From Acinetobacter bohemicus ANC 3994 (GTDB lineage: Bacteria; Pseudomonadota; Gammaproteobacteria; Pseudomonadales; Moraxellaceae), in assembly GCF_000367925.1 (NCBI RefSeq), contig NZ_KB849164.1, positions 1-64,000 on the forward strand: a DNA stretch of 64,000 nt. The letters run 5' to 3'. Position 1 is the stretch's first letter; each line of letters begins with the position of its first letter. The position numbers and the translations under genes were made by a program. The notes beneath the pieces were generated by a model. That model was not told the origin of the DNA, did no database searches, and saw nothing but the letters and a program-made list of their open reading frames with translations. Below are positions 48,450-57,725 of the stretch, piece after piece.

Positions 48450-49919
48450 TTAATCATTTTCTACATTTACGGGTTGAACATCCATTTCTTTATATGGAAT
48501 AAGTTTGGTTTTATATTTCCATTTATAACCTAACCAGATGACCAGAAATAGCGGAATACTAATGTAAGTCGAAGCTAAACCTAACCAATCCACTCTTCCA
48601 CCAATCAGTGCTTCATAGTTCTGACCTAGAATGATGATTGAGCAGAGGATAAAAGCAAACCATGGTGCGAAGGGGAAGAACTTTGCTGTATAGGCTAAGT
48701 CTTCCAGTTTATAGCCTTGTGCTAAATAGCCTTTACGGAAACGATAGTGTGAAATCGCAATGCCTAACCAGACGATAAAGCCACACATGCCTGACATATT
48801 AAGCAACCAATTAAACACTTGTTGCTCACCAATAAAGGTGGTTAAGAAACACAGTGCTGCAATTGCAGTCGTTGCATAAAGTGCATTCATAGGTACGCCG
48901 CGAGTATCGAGTTTTGCAAACCATTTCGGTGCGCGACCTTCACGTGCCATGTCAAATAGCATACGTGTAGATGAATACATTCCCGAGTTACCTGCGGATA
49001 AAATGGCCGTTAAGATCACCGCATTCATTAAACTTGCAGCAAAAGCAAAGCCTGCTTTTTCATACAATAAGGTAAATGGTGAAAGGGTGATGTTGTCACC
49101 TGCCGCAGCTTGTAACAGACGAGGATCATCATAAGCGACGAGTGTGCCAATAATGAAAATACACACCACATAAAATAATAAGATACGCCAGAAAATTTGC
49201 TTAATGGCAACAGGAATGGTTTTTTTAGGATCTTTCGATTCTCCCGCGGCAACCCCCACCATCTCTGTTCCTTGGAAGGAGAATCCTGCAATCATGGCCA
49301 CACCAATCATGGCTTGTAGTCCACCGACAAAAGGTGCATCACCTTTGGTCCAGTTAGAGAAAGTGACCATATTCGGTGTCAGGATGATTTTTGCAATCAT
49401 GGCAATGCCAATAATAATAAAGACAATAATGGCAATGACCTTGACCAGTGAGAATAAAAACTCACTTTCACCAAAACCTTTTACGGTCAGTGAATTAATG
49501 GCAAAAATAATGGCAAGGAAAATGGCACTCCAGTAGAAACCGGGAATATCTGGAAACCAGAATTTCATAATGAACTGCACCGCAACCAGTTCAAAAGCAA
49601 CCGTGATTGCCCAGTTGTACCAATAGTTCCAACCCAAGGCGAAACCAAAACCGCCTTCTACATATTTAGTACCATAGGTAAAAAATGCACCTGAAGTGGG
49701 ATTGTGCGTGGCAAGTTCGCCCAAACTTGTCATTAAGAAATAAATCATTAAACCAATAAGCGCATAAGCAAGTAATGCACCACCGGGACCTGCATTGGCA
49801 ATGGTTGCACCAGAAGCAAGGAATAAACCTGTGCCGATGGAGCCACCAATCGCAATCATATTCAGATGGCGAGCACCAAGCTTACGCTGTAAGTGTGGTT
49901 GATCAATTTCACTCATCAT
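48450..49919 (-). CDS. Amino acid permease (APC superfamily)
   Basis: 489 aa with twelve membrane spans. The start LQRKLGARHLNMIAIGGSIGTGLFLASG is the LysP/GabP/AroP-type consensus, and GFSFQGTEMVGVAAGESKDPKKTIP follows TM5. Substrate not resolvable, with lysine-type permeases the nearest match. Its ATG overlaps the rsmC stop by 4 bases, so translation should be coupled. Confidence 0.92.
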   Translation of the reverse strand: MMSEIDQPHLQRKLGARHLNMIAIGGSIGTGLFLASGATIANAGPGGALLAYALIGLMIYFLMTSLGELATHNPTSGAFFTYGTKYVEGGFGFALGWNYWYNWAITVAFELVAVQFIMKFWFPDIPGFYWSAIFLAIIFAINSLTVKGFGESEFLFSLVKVIAIIVFIIIGIAMIAKIILTPNMVTFSNWTKGDAPFVGGLQAMIGVAMIAGFSFQGTEMVGVAAGESKDPKKTIPVAIKQIFWRILLFYVVCIFIIGTLVAYDDPRLLQAAAGDNITLSPFTLLYEKAGFAFAASLMNAVILTAILSAGNSGMYSSTRMLFDMAREGRAPKWFAKLDTRGVPMNALYATTAIAALCFLTTFIGEQQVFNWLLNMSGMCGFIVWLGIAISHYRFRKGYLAQGYKLEDLAYTAKFFPFAPWFAFILCSIIILGQNYEALIGGRVDWLGLASTYISIPLFLVIWLGYKWKYKTKLIPYKEMDVQPVNVEND

Positions 49920-50950
49920 TGTTCCTTAGATTTTTTTTGAGTGTTGGCGAACAGCACTTTAAAGCCTTGTTGATCTGCTTTAGTTGTACATTGACCAAAA
50001 TTTTGCTCAATTAATAATGGATAATTTAGAAAGCGGTTGGCCACAATCCATAATTCACCGCCCGATTTTAAATGACGTCGTGATGTTTTACATAAACTTT
50101 CACTGGCGTTGTAATCGGTGTGGATGCCTTGATGGAAGGGAGGATTACTGACAATGGCATGTAAGAATAGCGGTGCATCTTCAATACCGGTCACTGCTGT
50201 AATTTCAAGTTGTTCTGGCGAAAGATTGTTTTTTTCAAAGGTCATTTGGGTGGAAGCCAAAGCAAAAGCATCAACATCCATCGCAAAAATTCGATTTTTC
50301 GGATTGAGTTTGGCTAAATAAGCACTGATGACACCCGAACCGCAACCAAAGTCGGCAATTTTACCCGCAGTGACTTGTGATAAATAAGGTAACAGCACCG
50401 CAGTACCCATATCTAAACGATTTTGACTAAATACACCGGGTAAGGCACAGATATTCAAGTCGCCATTCGGTGTGGTCACGGTATATTGTTGTGCCCAGTC
50501 ATCCAGTTTTTTCGCTGTCACGGTTTTTTCAACCGTCATTTGCCACATCTGACAGTGACGCGCACTATCTAATTTACAGGCTGGACCAAACGGCAGTAAT
50601 TGTTTGGCTGCACGTTCAACGCCCGCTTTTTTCTCTCCGACAAGGAAAATTGAAGCACCGACGTTTAAACGGCTGACCACATTATGTAGGACGTAATTGA
50701 GGAGTTCTTTTGACTTTGGGACAAAAATAATCGCTTGATCAAAATCATCTACAGGAAGGTCGATACCAAAATGTACATTGGCTTGTTGGGACTGAAAATA
50801 TTGTAATTCATTATAATTCCATGTCCAGAAACATGGAGTGATGTCTTTTTCTAAATTGGAAAGTAAGTCATCCGTAGGTGCATTAATGAGCAGTACACGT
50901 CCAGACAGATATTCGTGCTGTCGAATGACAACTTCACTTCTAGGATCCAT
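49916..50950 (-). CDS. rsmC: 16S rRNA m2G1207 methyltransferase
   Basis: 344 aa. An N-terminal pseudo-methyltransferase half precedes the catalytic half with KIADFGCGSGVISAYLA, MDVDAFALASTQ and the N-methylase motif SNPPFHQG. RsmC methylates G1207 of 16S rRNA; the closely related RlmG has similar motifs, so the exact site is less sure. Confidence 0.85.
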   Translation of the reverse strand: MDPRSEVVIRQHEYLSGRVLLINAPTDDLLSNLEKDITPCFWTWNYNELQYFQSQQANVHFGIDLPVDDFDQAIIFVPKSKELLNYVLHNVVSRLNVGASIFLVGEKKAGVERAAKQLLPFGPACKLDSARHCQMWQMTVEKTVTAKKLDDWAQQYTVTTPNGDLNICALPGVFSQNRLDMGTAVLLPYLSQVTAGKIADFGCGSGVISAYLAKLNPKNRIFAMDVDAFALASTQMTFEKNNLSPEQLEITAVTGIEDAPLFLHAIVSNPPFHQGIHTDYNASESLCKTSRRHLKSGGELWIVANRFLNYPLLIEQNFGQCTTKADQQGFKVLFANTQKKSKEQ

Positions 50951-50967
50951 TTTTTTATCTCGCCATT

Positions 50968-50997
50968 GAAAAACTCTGCCCAGACAATGCTGGGCAG
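50968..50997 (-). terminator. NCS2 permease terminator
   Basis: CTGCCCAG / CTGGGCAG with a 6-base loop; on the minus strand AGTTTTTC follows. Confidence 0.8.
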
Positions 50998-51016
50998 GGT
51001 TGATGCTGAAATGAAA

Positions 51017-52387
51017 TTATTTCTTCGATTCAGGAAGAATAATGTTTAATAACAATGCTGCAATACCGCCTGTCGCAACACCAGAACTGAAAATGTTACG
51101 GAATAATTCAGGCAGGTGTTCAAGAATTTGAGGTACTTGTGCCACACCTAAGCCTAAGGCCAAGGAAATTGCAATAATCAGTAATGCACGACGGTCAAGT
51201 TGAATACCCGACAGGATATTAATACCTGAAGCTGCAACAGCACCGAACATCACCATGACTGCACCACCCAATACCGCTTGTGGTACGGCCTGAATCACAC
51301 CTGCAACAGCAGGAAATAAACCCAGAATAACCAATAAAGCCGCAATCCAGATCCCGACATAACGGCTTGCAACACCTGTTAGTTGAATGACACCGTTGTT
51401 TTGTGCAAAAACAGAACTTGGGAAGGTGTTAAAAATACCGGCAAGAAAAGAATTTGCCCCATTGACCAATACACCACCTTTAATACGTTCCATCCATACG
51501 GGACCGTCTACAGGTTGATTGGATATTTTTGAAGTTGCGGTGACATCACCAATCGCTTCTAAAGAGGTTACAAGGTAAATAAATGCCATTGGAATAAATA
51601 AGCTCCATGAGAAACTTAAACCAAAATGCATGGGTGTTGGAATTTGAATGAGGGGGGTATCTTCTAAACTTGAAAAATTAAGATGTCCCATAAAACCGGC
51701 AACAATATAACCAATCACTAAAGCAATTAAAATAGCCGAGCTTTTGACCCAGACAATACGAACACGATTTAAAACAACAATGATCGCCAGTACCGTACAT
51801 GACATGATGAGGTTGTCGGCATTGGCAAAAGTTTTATCGCCCATGGCTTGATAACCGCCCCCCATGCTGATCAGACCTTCTTTAATTAAAGTCAAACCAA
51901 TCAGCAACACCACAATACCCGTTACCAATGGGGTAATCAGCTTTTTTACCCAAGGCAGAATACGAGATACGCCCATTTCAATAAATGAACCCGCAATGAC
52001 CACGCCAAAAATTGAGGCCATGACAGCTTCAACAGGTGTGCCTGCTGCAACCATGGCAGAACCAATACCAATAATGGGACCAATAAAGTTAAAGCTGGTT
52101 CCTTGAACAATCAGTAAGCCTGCACCAAATGGACCTACTTTTTTACATTGTAAAAAAGTGGCAATCCCTGAGATCACCAAAGACATGGAAAGAATCATAT
52201 TGGTGTCTTGTTTTGAGACACCTAAAGCTAAGCAGATGAGTAAGCCGGGGGTAACAATCGGGACAATAATCGCCAATAAATGTTGCAGTGCAGCTAAAAA
52301 AGCGATGAATGGTTTTGGACGATCGTTTAATCCATAAACCAAATCAAGATGATCTTTTTGCTCGGGAGAGTTTGTTAAATCAGACAT
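51017..52387 (-). CDS. NCS2-family xanthine/uracil permease
   Basis: 456 aa from ATG 52387. Nucleobase-ascorbate transporter features: FLAALQHLLAIIVPIVTPGL near the N-terminus, the conserved QNNGVIQLTGVASRYVG signature, and fourteen likely spans. Closest to the XanQ/UacT purine group, so xanthine or urate are likely substrates. Confidence 0.9.
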   Translation of the reverse strand: MSDLTNSPEQKDHLDLVYGLNDRPKPFIAFLAALQHLLAIIVPIVTPGLLICLALGVSKQDTNMILSMSLVISGIATFLQCKKVGPFGAGLLIVQGTSFNFIGPIIGIGSAMVAAGTPVEAVMASIFGVVIAGSFIEMGVSRILPWVKKLITPLVTGIVVLLIGLTLIKEGLISMGGGYQAMGDKTFANADNLIMSCTVLAIIVVLNRVRIVWVKSSAILIALVIGYIVAGFMGHLNFSSLEDTPLIQIPTPMHFGLSFSWSLFIPMAFIYLVTSLEAIGDVTATSKISNQPVDGPVWMERIKGGVLVNGANSFLAGIFNTFPSSVFAQNNGVIQLTGVASRYVGIWIAALLVILGLFPAVAGVIQAVPQAVLGGAVMVMFGAVAASGINILSGIQLDRRALLIIAISLALGLGVAQVPQILEHLPELFRNIFSSGVATGGIAALLLNIILPESKK

Positions 52388-52522
52388 TTGAAAACGGTAC
52401 AGCAGCAATTTATGGCTATTCTAATCGAGTTACAGGACTTTACAAACCAAAAAAAGACCGATTTTTTAAAAAAACTTGTAACTGTCAATAAACTGTCACT
52501 ACTAAAAGTGAGTATTTTTCTG

Positions 52523-52528
52523 TATAAT
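52523..52528 (+). promoter_or_regulatory. Possible -10 box of typA
   Basis: A perfect TATAAT lies 33 bases before the typA ATG. No well-placed -35 was found, so this is tentative. Confidence 0.4.
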
Positions 52529-52560
52529 TTGCCCTCAAATTTAAAGCGTATCGAATTTAC

Positions 52561-54396
52561 ATGTCAGATATTAAAACTCTCCGCAACATTGCCATTATTG
52601 CGCACGTTGACCATGGTAAAACCACTCTTGTAGACAAACTTTTGCAACAATCTGGTGCTCTCGGTGACCGCGCGGGCGAGATTGAACGTGTTATGGATTC
52701 TAACGCGCTTGAGTCTGAACGTGGTATTACCATTCTTGCAAAAAATACTGCAATCAAATGGTTAGACAAACGTACAGATACTGAATACCGCATTAACATC
52801 GTCGACACCCCGGGACATGCTGACTTCGGTGGTGAAGTTGAACGTGTAATGTCTATGGTTGACTGCGTACTTCTTCTTGTTGATGCACAAGACGGTCCAA
52901 TGCCACAAACTCGTTTTGTGACATCTAAAGCATTTGCGAGTGGCCTTAAGCCAATCGTTGTATTAAACAAAATTGACCGTCCGGGCGCGCGTCCTGACTG
53001 GGTAATGGATCAAGTATTTGATTTGTTTGATAACCTTGGTGCGACTGATGAGCAGTTAGACTTCCCAGTCGTTTATGCTTCTGCAATTAACGGTATTGCT
53101 GGTCGTGATGTTGAAGCAATGGCTGAAGATATGACGCCATTGTTTGAAACAATTGTTGACATCGTTGAACCACCTAAAGTTGATGTTGATGGTCCGTTCC
53201 AAATGCAAATTTCATCTCTTGACTATAATAGTTTTGTCGGTGTAATTGGTATTGGTCGTATTCAACGTGGTTCTGTGAAAACAAATACCCAAGTGACTGT
53301 GATTGATAAAGACGGCAAAACACGTAACGGCCGTATCTTAAAAATCATGGGTTACCATGGTCTTGACCGTGTAGACGTTGAAGATGCTTCTGCTGGTGAT
53401 ATCGTATGTATTACTGGTTTGGATGCACTGAACATTTCTGACACGATTTGTGATCCGAAAAATGTTGAAGCTTTACCACCATTGTCTGTAGATGAACCTA
53501 CAGTTTCGATGACATTCCAAGTAAACAACTCACCGTTTGCTGGTCGCGAAGGTAAATTCGTAACTTCACGTAATATTCGTGAACGTCTTGACCGCGAATT
53601 GATTCATAACGTAGCTTTACGTGTTGAAGATACTGATTCTCCAGACCGTTTCAAAGTATCTGGTCGTGGTGAGCTTCATTTGTCTGTTCTTATTGAGAAC
53701 ATGCGTCGTGAAGGCTTCGAGATGGGTGTATCTCGTCCTGAAGTAATCATGAAAGAAATTGATGGTGAAATCCAAGAGCCGTATGAAAATGTAACTTTTG
53801 ACGTTGAAGAACAACATCAAGGTTCAATCATGGAGCAAATGGGCTTCCGTAAAGGCGAAATGACCAATATGGAACTTGACGGCAAAGGCCGTATCCGTAT
53901 TGAAGCAACTGTTCCTTCACGTGGCTTGATCGGTTTCCGTTCTGAATTCTTAACCATTACTTCTGGTACTGGTATTATGACTTCAAGCTTCTCTCATTAT
54001 GGTAAAGCGAAAGCGGGTACTGTAGCGAAGCGTCAAAACGGTGTACTTATTTCAATGGTTAACGGTACTTGCTTAGCGTTTGCATTGTTTACATTACAAG
54101 ACCGTGGTCGTCTATTTGCTGAACCACAGTTAGAAGTTTATGAAGGTATGATCGTGGGTATGAACTCACGTTCTGACGACATGACGGTTAACCCAACTAA
54201 AGCGAAGCAGTTAACCAACATGCGTGCATCTGGTACAGATGAAGCATTAACGTTAACGCCAGCAATTCGTTTCACGCTTGAACAAGCGCTTGAATTCATT
54301 GAAGATGATGAATTAGTTGAAGTTACACCTAAGTCAGTACGTATTCGTAAGCGTTGGTTGACTGAAAATGATCGTAAACGTAACCGTGGTAAATAA
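52561..54396 (+). CDS. typA: Translational GTPase TypA/BipA
   Basis: 611 aa, usual length. G1 AHVDHGKTT, G2 RGITI, G3 DTPGHADFGGEVER, G4 NKIDRPGARPDWV, then EF-G-like domains and the TypA-specific C-terminal region (SFSHYGKAKAGTVAKRQNG). It binds the 70S ribosome and affects 50S assembly and stress growth. The strand opposite is free of genes. A UUCG-capped terminator follows. Confidence 0.98.
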   Translation: MSDIKTLRNIAIIAHVDHGKTTLVDKLLQQSGALGDRAGEIERVMDSNALESERGITILAKNTAIKWLDKRTDTEYRINIVDTPGHADFGGEVERVMSMVDCVLLLVDAQDGPMPQTRFVTSKAFASGLKPIVVLNKIDRPGARPDWVMDQVFDLFDNLGATDEQLDFPVVYASAINGIAGRDVEAMAEDMTPLFETIVDIVEPPKVDVDGPFQMQISSLDYNSFVGVIGIGRIQRGSVKTNTQVTVIDKDGKTRNGRILKIMGYHGLDRVDVEDASAGDIVCITGLDALNISDTICDPKNVEALPPLSVDEPTVSMTFQVNNSPFAGREGKFVTSRNIRERLDRELIHNVALRVEDTDSPDRFKVSGRGELHLSVLIENMRREGFEMGVSRPEVIMKEIDGEIQEPYENVTFDVEEQHQGSIMEQMGFRKGEMTNMELDGKGRIRIEATVPSRGLIGFRSEFLTITSGTGIMTSSFSHYGKAKAGTVAKRQNGVLISMVNGTCLAFALFTLQDRGRLFAEPQLEVYEGMIVGMNSRSDDMTVNPTKAKQLTNMRASGTDEALTLTPAIRFTLEQALEFIEDDELVEVTPKSVRIRKRWLTENDRKRNRGK

Positions 54397-54437
54397 TTTT
54401 TAATTATTGTCCATGACTGCGTTTGGTCATAAAAAGG

Positions 54438-54468
54438 TGCTATCAATTCGTTGATAGCATTTTTTTTT
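54438..54468 (+). terminator. typA terminator
   Basis: TGCTATCAA / TTGATAGCA closed by TTCG and followed by nine T. Confidence 0.95.
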
Positions 54469-54502
54469 GTTTGAAATGAGCAACTAAATATATTCAATAC
54501 GG

Positions 54503-54531
54503 AGAATTCCAAGTAAATTACAAGGAATTCT
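54503..54531. promoter_or_regulatory. 29-bp inverted repeat before mscL
   Basis: AGAATTCC at 54503-54510 pairs with GGAATTCT at 54524-54531, and the centre GTAAATTAC is itself symmetric. It lies ~87 bases before the mscL ATG and may be an operator. Confidence 0.35.
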
Positions 54532-54617
54532 GAATGTTTTCTTAATGCTTAAGCATAGGAAACAGTTCAATAAATATTTTAATAAAGAATAGCATCAAAG
54601 AGAAACTGGAGAAAAAC

Positions 54618-55055
54618 ATGAGTATTGTGCAAGAATTTAAAGAGTTTGCCATTAAAGGCAATATGATGGATTTGGCGATTGGTGTCATCATTGGTGGCGC
54701 TTTTGGTAAAATTATTGATTCATTGGTGAAAGATGTCTTAATGCCTTTAATTTCTGTGATTACAGGCGGTGATGTTGATTTTTCGCAATGGTTTATTGTG
54801 TTAGGCGATAACCCGAATAATTTGCAAACGCTTGAAGAATTGCAAAAAGCGGGGATCAACGTTTTACAATATGGTAGTTTCTTAACGGTATTTATTAATT
54901 TCTTGATTTTAGCTTGGGTGGTTTTCTTACTGGTTAAAGTCATGAATCGTCTTCGTAAACAGGAAGCACCTGTAGAAGCACCAGCTGCAACGCCGGAAGA
55001 CATCGAATTATTACGTGAAATTCGTGATGAATTAAAACGTCGTCCACAAGTTTAA
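54618..55055 (+). CDS. mscL: Large-conductance mechanosensitive channel
   Basis: 145 aa. The N-terminal helix SIVQEFKEFAIKGNMMDLAIGVIIGGAFGKIID forms the first pore span; TM2 is TVFINFLILAWVVFLLV, and a charged C-terminal bundle ends in IRDELKRR. It opens under hypo-osmotic shock as a pentamer. GAGAAA precedes the ATG. Its terminator arms flank mobile copy C. Confidence 0.97.
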   Translation: MSIVQEFKEFAIKGNMMDLAIGVIIGGAFGKIIDSLVKDVLMPLISVITGGDVDFSQWFIVLGDNPNNLQTLEELQKAGINVLQYGSFLTVFINFLILAWVVFLLVKVMNRLRKQEAPVEAPAATPEDIELLREIRDELKRRPQV

Positions 55056-55088
55056 ACTGTGGAAGAATAAAAAGATGGTACTTTAAGT

Positions 55089-55393
55089 TAATGCCAGTCA
55101 GTTAAGAAATTGACTGGCATTTTATTTTTTAAATTCATAATATTATTCGATACGCGGAGACGTCATCCGCAACTGTTCGAGGCAAACTATTTTAAAAAAG
55201 TAAGGTTTCTGCGATTTATTAATCAATAAAAGGCATTTGGCGAGTTTTGCGGATGACAATGCTTTTGATTACTTTGGGCTTATCCAAAGTAATAGATGAG
55301 CTCCAAGTATTTGATTTAAAGATATAAGACTCCGTCGTGAACAACTAAAAAGCTAAGGACTTTGTTTCTAAAACCCTTAACTGACTGGCATTA
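55089..55393 (+). mobile_element. MITE-like element, copy C
   Basis: 305 bp with near-perfect terminal inverted repeats TAATGCCAGTCAGTTAAG and (T/C)TTAACTGACTGGCATTA. No open frame of note. ACTTTAAGT occurs immediately left (55080-55088) and again at 55396-55404, a likely 9-bp target duplication. The repeated sequence is the symmetric centre of the mscL terminator (GGTAC ... GTGCCGTTTTT), so the element interrupts that hairpin. Confidence 0.88.
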
Positions 55394-55527
55394 GCACTTT
55401 AAGTGCCGTTTTTATTGCAAGTGAGAAAAGAGTTCGTAATTTTTCATGTAAGAACAACCGTCTTTTGCATGGAAACTTTGATAATTTGACTTTAAAATGC
55501 CGTACATATTGCAATGGAATAACAGTG

Positions 55528-55863
55528 ATGAATCAATTGTTTGTGTACGGTACATTGTGTCCTAACCGAGAAAATGCACATATTCTGGGTGAGATGAAGG
55601 GTGACTGGGAAAAAGCATCCGTTCATGGAACTGTTCATATTTTGGATTGGGGCCCAGATAAGGGATTACCAGCGCTTGTGCTCAATGAACAGGATTCTCA
55701 AATCGAAGGTTATTTATTTAGCACCGAAAAATTACAACACAACTGGCAAATGTTAGATGATTTTGAGGGGCTGCAATACGAAAGAGTACAAGTCACGGTG
55801 TTTCTGGCATCTGGTGAAAAAACAGAGGCTTGGACGTATGTAATGAAACCAAAACAAGACTAA
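55528..55863 (+). CDS. Gamma-glutamylcyclotransferase-family protein
   Basis: 111 aa from ATG 55528. The AIG2/GGCT signature LFVYGTLCPNRENAHIL starts the protein and the catalytic Glu lies in DDFEGLQYERVQV. Small members of this family cleave gamma-glutamyl amides or related amines; the specific substrate is unknown. Confidence 0.85.
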   Translation: MNQLFVYGTLCPNRENAHILGEMKGDWEKASVHGTVHILDWGPDKGLPALVLNEQDSQIEGYLFSTEKLQHNWQMLDDFEGLQYERVQVTVFLASGEKTEAWTYVMKPKQD

Positions 55864-55946
55864 TCTAGATCACTTTAGTAACTTTATAAGGCTCAACAAC
55901 TTTTTTAATTTTGGGGTGATTTGGGTCTGGAAATAAGTATCTTTTG

Positions 55947-56291
55947 CTAAGCATTTTTTGTCTGAGATATCATTTTCCATTTGTGCAAAACAAAATTATG
56001 CGCATCAATGTATAAATAGCTCAGCTCAAAGAATGCAATATAAAGCTGTTTGGCTCGATATTTTTGTCTACATGAAACAGCATCTTTAAGCTGGCTTTTA
56101 AAATTCGAAATACCATCAATATGAATAGCAATACCGTCTGCGCCGTTCCAAGCATTATTGAACCAAAGGCCTTTAGAACCATAATCTGCCAGTATTGCTG
56201 CCATTTTATGGAAATTATAGGTTTCCTGTGCTTTTGGATTGAGTGTCCGATATTCAATTTGTTCAAATTTAAGACCATCTTGCTCAATCAT
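55947..56291 (-). CDS. Hypothetical protein, mutM operon
   Basis: 114 aa from ATG 56291, which follows the parvulin stop by a single base; the upstream reading frame to 56363 overlaps the parvulin gene and is unlikely. Soluble, with an acidic first half and LYIAFFELSYLYIDAH near the end. No family recognised. Location suggests cotranscription with mutM and the parvulin gene. Confidence 0.68.
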   Translation of the reverse strand: MIEQDGLKFEQIEYRTLNPKAQETYNFHKMAAILADYGSKGLWFNNAWNGADGIAIHIDGISNFKSQLKDAVSCRQKYRAKQLYIAFFELSYLYIDAHNFVLHKWKMISQTKNA

Positions 56292-56292
56292 C

Positions 56293-56574
56293 TTAGTCCA
56301 TCCGAAACTTAATTTCGAGTAAATGCCAGCCAAACTGACTTTTGATTGGGCCATGCAACTCACGTTCAGCTAAGGTAAATACTGCTTTATCAATGGGGCC
56401 GACCAATTGTCCTTTTTTAATATCCCCCAGTTCACCGCCTTTTTTGCCTGAAGGACAAGTGGAATGTTGTTTGGCAATTTGGGCAAAGTCTGCACCCGCT
56501 TTAATTTTCTTTTTTAACTGTTCAGCCAATGCTTTGTCTTTGACTAAAATGTGACGCACGATGGCAGATTTCAT
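56293..56574 (-). CDS. ppiC: Parvulin-type peptidyl-prolyl isomerase
   Basis: 93 aa, a stand-alone PpiC-type parvulin. Motifs: VRHILVKDKALAEQLKKKI, GADFAQIAKQHSTCPSGKKGGELG, and the C-terminal VKSQFGWHLLEI-like IKSQFGWHLLEI. No signal peptide, so cytosolic. Its ATG overlaps the mutM stop by 4 bases. Confidence 0.95.
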   Translation of the reverse strand: MKSAIVRHILVKDKALAEQLKKKIKAGADFAQIAKQHSTCPSGKKGGELGDIKKGQLVGPIDKAVFTLAERELHGPIKSQFGWHLLEIKFRMD

Positions 56575-57425
56575 GCTTTATTCCCTTTAGATGGTGTCTT
56601 GGTGAGCATTTTAACGCTTTTTAAAGGCTGACATTGCGGACAAAATACACTGGCACGCTGTCCGAGTTTTAAATTTTCTAAAGTGGTTTCACAGTTCACA
56701 CACATTTCACCCGCACGACCATAGGCCAATAGAGTTTGTTGGAAATAACCATTTTCGCCCATGGCATTACTATAATCGCGCAGGGTTGAGCCGCCTAAAT
56801 CTATGGCTTGTTTTAAAATTCGTTTGATCTCGACCACTAATTTTTCAATTTGCTGCATACTTAAACTGGATGCGGGTTGGGCAGGGTGAATGCCTAAATT
56901 GAATAAACTTTCAGTGGCATAGATATTGCCGACCCCAACCACCATGTGATTATCCATAATGGCAACTTTGGCAGCGACATTTTTCTTTTTAAATTTGTTT
57001 GCTAAATAGTCCGCATTAAAAGCATCACTTAAAGGTTCAGGACCCAAAGTATCAATTAACTTGGTTTGAGCATTTTGATCTAGCCAGAGAATGCAGCCAA
57101 AACGACGTGGGTCATGGTAACGCAGTTCTATATCTTCAAACTGAATGATCAAATGATCATGTTTACGCAATTCCGTCTGGGGTTCACACAGACGAAAACT
57201 CCCCGACATGCCCAAATGCCATAACATAGTGTCGTGTTCAAATTCCGCCAAAATATATTTAGAGCGTCGCGTAAGCTTAAGTAATTTTTGTCCTATGAGT
57301 TTTTGAATATCTTCAGGAATAGGCCAGCGTAAACTGGATTGTCTGACTTCAACAGAAATGACTTTTTGCTCAATTAAAGGCAATAAACTGGTTTTTGTGG
57401 TTTCAACTTCAGGTAATTCAGGCAT
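56571..57425 (-). CDS. mutM: Formamidopyrimidine-DNA glycosylase
   Basis: 284 aa from ATG 57425, giving the mature N-terminus PELPEVETT whose Pro is the catalytic amine. ILAEFEHDTMLWHLGMSG follows, and the C-terminal zinc finger has two CxxC pairs in EMCVNCETTLENL and FCPQCQ. It removes 8-oxoguanine and formamidopyrimidines and cleaves the abasic strand. The longer upstream reading would destroy the catalytic terminus. Confidence 0.97.
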   Translation of the reverse strand: MPELPEVETTKTSLLPLIEQKVISVEVRQSSLRWPIPEDIQKLIGQKLLKLTRRSKYILAEFEHDTMLWHLGMSGSFRLCEPQTELRKHDHLIIQFEDIELRYHDPRRFGCILWLDQNAQTKLIDTLGPEPLSDAFNADYLANKFKKKNVAAKVAIMDNHMVVGVGNIYATESLFNLGIHPAQPASSLSMQQIEKLVVEIKRILKQAIDLGGSTLRDYSNAMGENGYFQQTLLAYGRAGEMCVNCETTLENLKLGQRASVFCPQCQPLKSVKMLTKTPSKGNKA

Positions 57426-57552
57426 TTTTAGCAAATTAAAATGGATTATGGCTAATATCGGGATGAATGGTCGAGAATACAAGTTTTAATTGAAGCATAA
57501 AGTAAGTCATCCACATACTGTAAGAAACCGAGTTCAAAAATAGATTGAAAAT

Positions 57553-57613
57553 AAGCTGAACAATATAATATCAAGCTGAACTATTCATATTACCCATTGA
57601 AATTATTCATATT
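57553..57613. repeat. Direct repeats upstream of TonB receptor
   Basis: AAGCTGAAC at 57553 and 57573 (20-bp step) and ATTCATATT at 57583 and 57605 (22-bp step). Spacing of about two helical turns suggests binding sites. No clear Fur box is present. Confidence 0.35.
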
Positions 57614-57725
57614 CGGTCCTTTGTTACAGTATGTGATCAATTCTGCTGCCACGGAAAGTTGATAATGCGCTGAGAGTTGGTTTAAGCTCTAAAATCATTT
57701 TTTATTCTGAAATAGAGGCTGCTCA

